This document shows positions 8,371 through 11,461 of a DNA stretch of 11,461 nucleotides, piece after piece. Under the pieces are notes generated by a model. The model made no database searches and was not told the origin of the DNA. It saw only the letters and a program-made list of their open reading frames with translations. Position 1 is the first letter of the stretch; the number at the start of each line of letters is the position of its first letter. Source of the DNA: Cruorifilaria tuberocauda (taxonomy: Eukaryota; Nematoda; Chromadorea; Rhabditida; Onchocercidae); assembly GCA_013365365.1 (NCBI GenBank), contig JABVXU010001040.1, positions 1-11,461 on the forward strand, in the 5' to 3' direction. The translations under genes were made by a program, and so were the position numbers.

Positions 8371-8681
8371 GAAAATCATTAAAGTTAAATTTACTAATAA
8401 ACAAAAAATGAAACTTGCTTTTCATCCTGATAGACCAATCTATGTATTACAGTAACAAATCATTACACTATTATTAGTAACAAAACAAATATAGAAAAAT
8501 AAACTTAAAATGAGAATTTTTAATGATTTATTTCAATTTCCTCATAAAATAATAATGATTAAGGAGAAATGGCAAAGGAGAAAGATTGAAATTTTTTTTT
8601 TTGCTTGAATATTTTATACTGTTAAATTGAATAGATAAGAAATTACATTAAGAAATTGAATTTGATAATTCTGCTAATTTA

Positions 8682-8781
8682 ATTAATAAATTAACTAATT
8701 TTTACTTTTTATTCAAATTAATCAAATGGAAAGTAGGAGAGAGAGAGAGAGAGAGAGAGAGAGGGAAAGAGAAATGAAGAG
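8682..8781. repeat. GA-tract repeat unit, copy 2
   Basis: This direct copy of 8271-8370, 411 bp to the right, shares ATTAATAAATTAACTAATTT, TTACTTTTTA and AATCAAATGGAAA before a GA run that ends in GGGAAAGAGAAA. The homopurine run is 8735-8774. The DNA between the copies shows no gene. Confidence 0.85.
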
Positions 8782-9469
8782 AGGAAATGATAAAATTACT
8801 CAAATGCACATACTACAAGAGGAAAGGAATGCAAAAGTTCTTTTTCTAAAAAAAAAAAGGTCAACAATCAATTAGTAAAGTTTTCATGCTTAATTTCACA
8901 ATTTATCATTTTATCAAACAATAGTTCTTTCGAAAAAATTATCAACTGCTTATCAGTCAGTATTCTCTTTTTATCATTTTTTCATGAATAATTATTTTTG
9001 ATATAAATAACATGCAGAATTAATCAATAAAGAATTGAATATCTTCTCATAAAACTATGAAATTTGATAAGATTTACTTATGTTATTGATTAGTGATAAC
9101 TATTGATTAATTATCATTTTTAATTAGGGAGAAATTAACAACCGAATGAAACAAACAAAAGCTTTTTGCTAAAGGCTGAATTTACATTAGTAAAAGAATC
9201 ATCGAAATGTTCGATTCTATTCCAATAAGTAATAAACAGTAACAAAGTTAATAAACATATTCAAGGTAATAAACAAATCGAAAACATTACTGTATTATTT
9301 AAGATATGTATTAATAAGTATCATATTGATATTTTAATTTCCGGAATTCATATACTGAAATTATAAACTATTTTAGATATAATAAAAGTTCATTTTCCAA
9401 AAATTTTCGTAATATATAATTTTACTTTTTGCTAAATTTCATTTTGGGAAAACCGGAAAAAAAATATAC
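8782..9469. other. AT-rich stretch without a supported gene
   Basis: Frequent TTATCA and TGATAA words and A/T runs are present. On the minus strand an open frame of about 42 codons covers roughly 9255-9135 and includes YWNRIEHFDDSFTN, followed by an in-frame GTAAAT. It begins in leucine codons from AT-rich DNA and has no clear acceptor, so I leave it uncalled. It would lie in the 3' flank of the candidate exon at 9559-9470. Confidence 0.45.
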
Positions 9470-9559
9470 TTATAGTTCCAACTCACTTAATGATAGTAAT
9501 TCCGGTGATGATCCGGTAAGCATAGCATTCATACACTGTTGTATAATTCCGTGAGGATA
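9470..9559 (-). CDS. candidate last coding exon of an unidentified gene
   Basis: The minus strand reads TAT CCT CAC GGA and continues 29 codons to TAA at 9472-9470. The peptide contains HGIIQQCMNAMLTGSS followed by PELLSLSELEL at the C-terminus. It is leucine- and acid-rich at the end, with codon choice unlike the A/T-rich surroundings. An AG acceptor (9561-9560, GATAAAAG) lies immediately before it, and a stop two codons upstream in the same frame makes a splice necessary if it is coding. That acceptor is poor. I do not recognise the protein; an acidic C-terminal tail of a regulatory protein is only a guess. The opposite strand also offers a micro-exon (TTATAG acceptor, GTAAGC donor, about 9476-9512, reading SNSLNDSNSGDDP), so the strand is not certain. 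Confidence 0.35.
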   Translation of the reverse strand, partial: YPHGIIQQCMNAMLTGSSPELLSLSELEL

Positions 9560-10340
9560 CTTTTATCGTAATTATGGATTATGATTGGAAGAACGACATT
9601 CCTGACATCAATATAAATTTCAATTTATTAAATTCTAATGAAATGCGAAATGAACATAATGCTTGACTTTTGATCTTTGACTTAAATGAATAATTTTTTT
9701 TTTGAAAAGCAAAAAAAGAATAAACCCAAATTTCGGTTTCCAAATAGAAGAAATTAAATTAAAGTTTATAAAGTAATAAGTAAAAAAATTTAATAAACCA
9801 TTACAGGTAACAGTGAATGGTCGGCAAACGGAAAATCATGAATTAGGAAAGATTGATAAGTTAATTGTAAATTTGAAAGAATGAAATAGGTTACTACTGA
9901 TCACAGTATGAAGCAAAAAAAGAACTGTAGCACTGTAAAAGAATATTTATCCTAAAAGTCCTAAAAGATTATACTATAATTATCATTAAAAAAAAATTAC
10001 AAGTGATAAATATATCCGATTGCTACCGGATCCGGAAATAATAAATGCCTCACGTTTCTTGTATTTAAATTAACATTTTCATTTTAGGAAAATAGTAACT
10101 GCATGAAATATTGAAAATTTTAATAATACAAAAAAAAATAGAAATGATTGAAAAATGGATAATAGCAATTTGAAATCTTTGAGTGATTATTGACAATCGT
10201 TCAACTTTGACCTTAAATTAATTATTCATTTTTATTTTTGCACGAAATAATATTTTAAGAAGAAGTACGAGAAAAATAGAATAAAATGAAATTTTTGTTA
10301 AACCAAAATATAGAAGAGAGAAAAAGCTGTAATTAACAGT
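9560..10340. other. AT-rich stretch without a supported gene
   Basis: The only less AT-rich patch is about 10015-10065, centred on CTACCGGATCCGGAAAT. It is open on both strands for about 20-25 codons (plus strand includes RLLPDPEIINAS). It resembles the CCGGATCATCACCGGAA words at 9500-9516 only in base composition. No splice pair joins in phase with confidence. The remainder is A-rich. Confidence 0.45.
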
Positions 10341-10345
10341 AAAGA

Positions 10346-10377
<32 letters not shown>

Positions 10378-10409
10378 GGAGGGGGGAGGGAGAGGGAGAG
10401 GAAGAAGAA
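10341..10409 (+). repeat. 69-bp homopurine tract with G-quadruplex motif
   Basis: All 69 bases are A or G on the plus strand. The left part is a GA dinucleotide run. The right part has G runs of 3, 5, 6, 3 and 3 at 10371-10373, 10375-10379, 10381-10386, 10388-10390 and 10394-10396, separated by one to three bases. That satisfies the standard G3+N1-7 pattern with a spare run. Such tracts can also form triplex (H-) DNA. It stands out sharply in this AT-rich sequence. Confidence 0.9.
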
Positions 10410-10586
10410 TGATGGATAGAGAGATGCGTAAATTTTGTATGATGCAATTACTACAGATCGTTATTTCGAAATTCTCACGATAATGCTGATAACTATCAAC
10501 TAAATATTACTAAATTACACACATTCCCATCATGATCCGTCGGTTATTTCTTCACCAAATGACAATTTCTTTGAACTGTACATGAA

Positions 10587-10644
10587 ATGATGATAATGGT
10601 GATAATCATGATGATAATGATGATGATGATGATGATGATGATGA
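10587..10644. repeat. GAT/TGA triplet microsatellite
   Basis: Interrupted TGATAATGG and TGATAATCA units lead into a pure run of GAT triplets (about 10617-10643). The flanking 10520-10590 patch is less AT-rich and has short open frames on both strands, none with convincing splice sites. Confidence 0.9.
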
Positions 10645-11342
10645 GATAGCCGAATTCTTATCCTTTATCTTTAATAAAGATAAACAATCTCAATGATAAG
10701 GGAAATTGTGAAAATATCTAAAAAGTAAATTAAATATTCTAATGAAATTAAATGATGAAATTAATTCATTACTCTAATCATTATCAGAGTATTCTCAATC
10801 TCATACTATTTCATTATCAGTATTATCAAGCAATGTTGCATTTATCAAATACTCTCTATTAACTGCTATACATTATCAGTATCTTATGAATTTCACACAC
10901 GTTACACACGCATAAAAACTATTATAAACAGTAAGTAACTTTATTTGTAATGGAATTTATTTAAATATTATTAGTAAGTAACTTAGTAGATTTGTTATGA
11001 AAAATTTTTCATTACTTTTGAATAGCATTACAAAAATAAACAAAATAATGCATTTTTAATATAAATTTGATTTTATCGATTTTTTAATGTTAACTTTTTG
11101 TGAAGAATTTGTTTATTAGTATTGATTAATACGAATACTTAGCTTAATACAATAAGCGTTTTAAACGTAATATAATTCCATTTCTTACGTGATGATATAT
11201 AAACAAACAACTATGAATTACATTGGAAACGTATTTCAAAAAAAAAAAAAACGTTTACAAACATAACGTATTTGAAAACTTATATTACGATTAGAACGCA
11301 CTATAGGACACTTTCCGGTGACGCATATCAGTTACGTGTCTG
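10645..11342. other. AT-rich stretch without a supported gene
   Basis: TTATCA words recur between 10780 and 10890. The word AGTAAGTAACTT occurs twice (about 10930 and 10974), 44 bases apart. The 11150-11300 part is richer in ACG and CGT words, such as ACGTTTACAAACATAACGTA. No frame, RNA signature or element was recognised. Confidence 0.55.
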
Positions 11343-11368
11343 TGATAATGATATACGTATCATTATCA
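11343..11368. repeat. 26-nt inverted repeat (11-bp stem, 4-nt loop)
   Basis: TGATAATGATA is followed by the loop TACG and then the exact complement TATCATTATCA. Each arm contains a GATA core. There is no T tract after it, so it is not a bacterial-type terminator. It may simply derive from the surrounding ATC/GAT microsatellite. Confidence 0.85.
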
Positions 11369-11461
11369 CTATCACTATCATATACACATACACATACACA
11401 CACACGCGCACTACTATTATCATTACTATTACTGTTACACACATGCACACACATGCACACA
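11369..11461. repeat. Composite ATC, CA and ATT microsatellite
   Basis: Successive runs of ATCACT, ATACAC, a CACACGCGCAC patch, ATTACT triplets and ACACATGC units reach the end of the window. The alternating CA/CGCG part can adopt left-handed DNA. The ACTATTACTGTTAC part closely matches the microsatellite at 140-161. Confidence 0.85.

Noticed and set aside
10439..10590. Plus-strand exon after CTACAG at 10456
   Set aside because: A first reading seemed to give about 50 codons, but rechecking base by base showed the frame stops after about 25 codons (TCA TGA near 10535).
1..11461. Nematode spliced-leader RNA or 5S cluster
   Set aside because: I looked for the conserved spliced-leader 22-mer and an adjacent donor on both strands and did not see it.

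Overview
This is an AT-rich window of eukaryotic nuclear DNA, gene-poor and full of simple and tandem repeats. One gene can be identified with confidence: a split acyl-CoA synthetase of the ACSF2 type on the minus strand at the left end (272-1752). Its introns are short (105-245 bp, or up to about 290 bp under one choice of acceptor). They have nematode-like short acceptors with no long polypyrimidine tract. With the base composition and the GA, GATA and ATT microsatellites, this suggests a parasitic nematode, perhaps filarial. That assignment is inference; an AT-rich arthropod cannot be excluded from sequence alone.

Layout. 1-160 is an ATT-type microsatellite inside the left-hand intron. 272-1752 holds five internal exons covering roughly the N-terminal 40% of the synthetase. 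The C-terminal part, including most of the ATP-binding signature, lies left of the window. 1753-9469 is mostly non-coding. It contains a 113-bp-offset duplication (1807-1995), a 32-bp tandem repeat (2815-2934), a 27-bp minisatellite (3880-4137), a large degenerate tandem array (4684-5218) with a perfect 24-bp palindrome, a dispersed repeat pair (2521-2618 and 6015-6110), GATAA-rich tracts (about 6320-6760) and a duplicated GA-tract unit (8271-8370 and 8682-8781). Two weak minus-strand exon candidates, 3009-3090 and 6792-6815, have splice phases that would chain into the synthetase, so this region may be its long 5' introns and promoter.

At 9470-9559 a short minus-strand frame ending in a stop looks like the last coding exon of a different upstream gene. 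The right end holds a 69-bp homopurine tract with a strong G-quadruplex motif, a GAT microsatellite, a 26-nt hairpin and a composite ATT/CA microsatellite.

No tRNA, rRNA, spliced-leader RNA, recognisable transposase or CRISPR array was seen. I found no convincing new biological system. The most checkable points are the GC-AG intron, the candidate 5' and 3' exons, and the repeat and structure-forming DNA.
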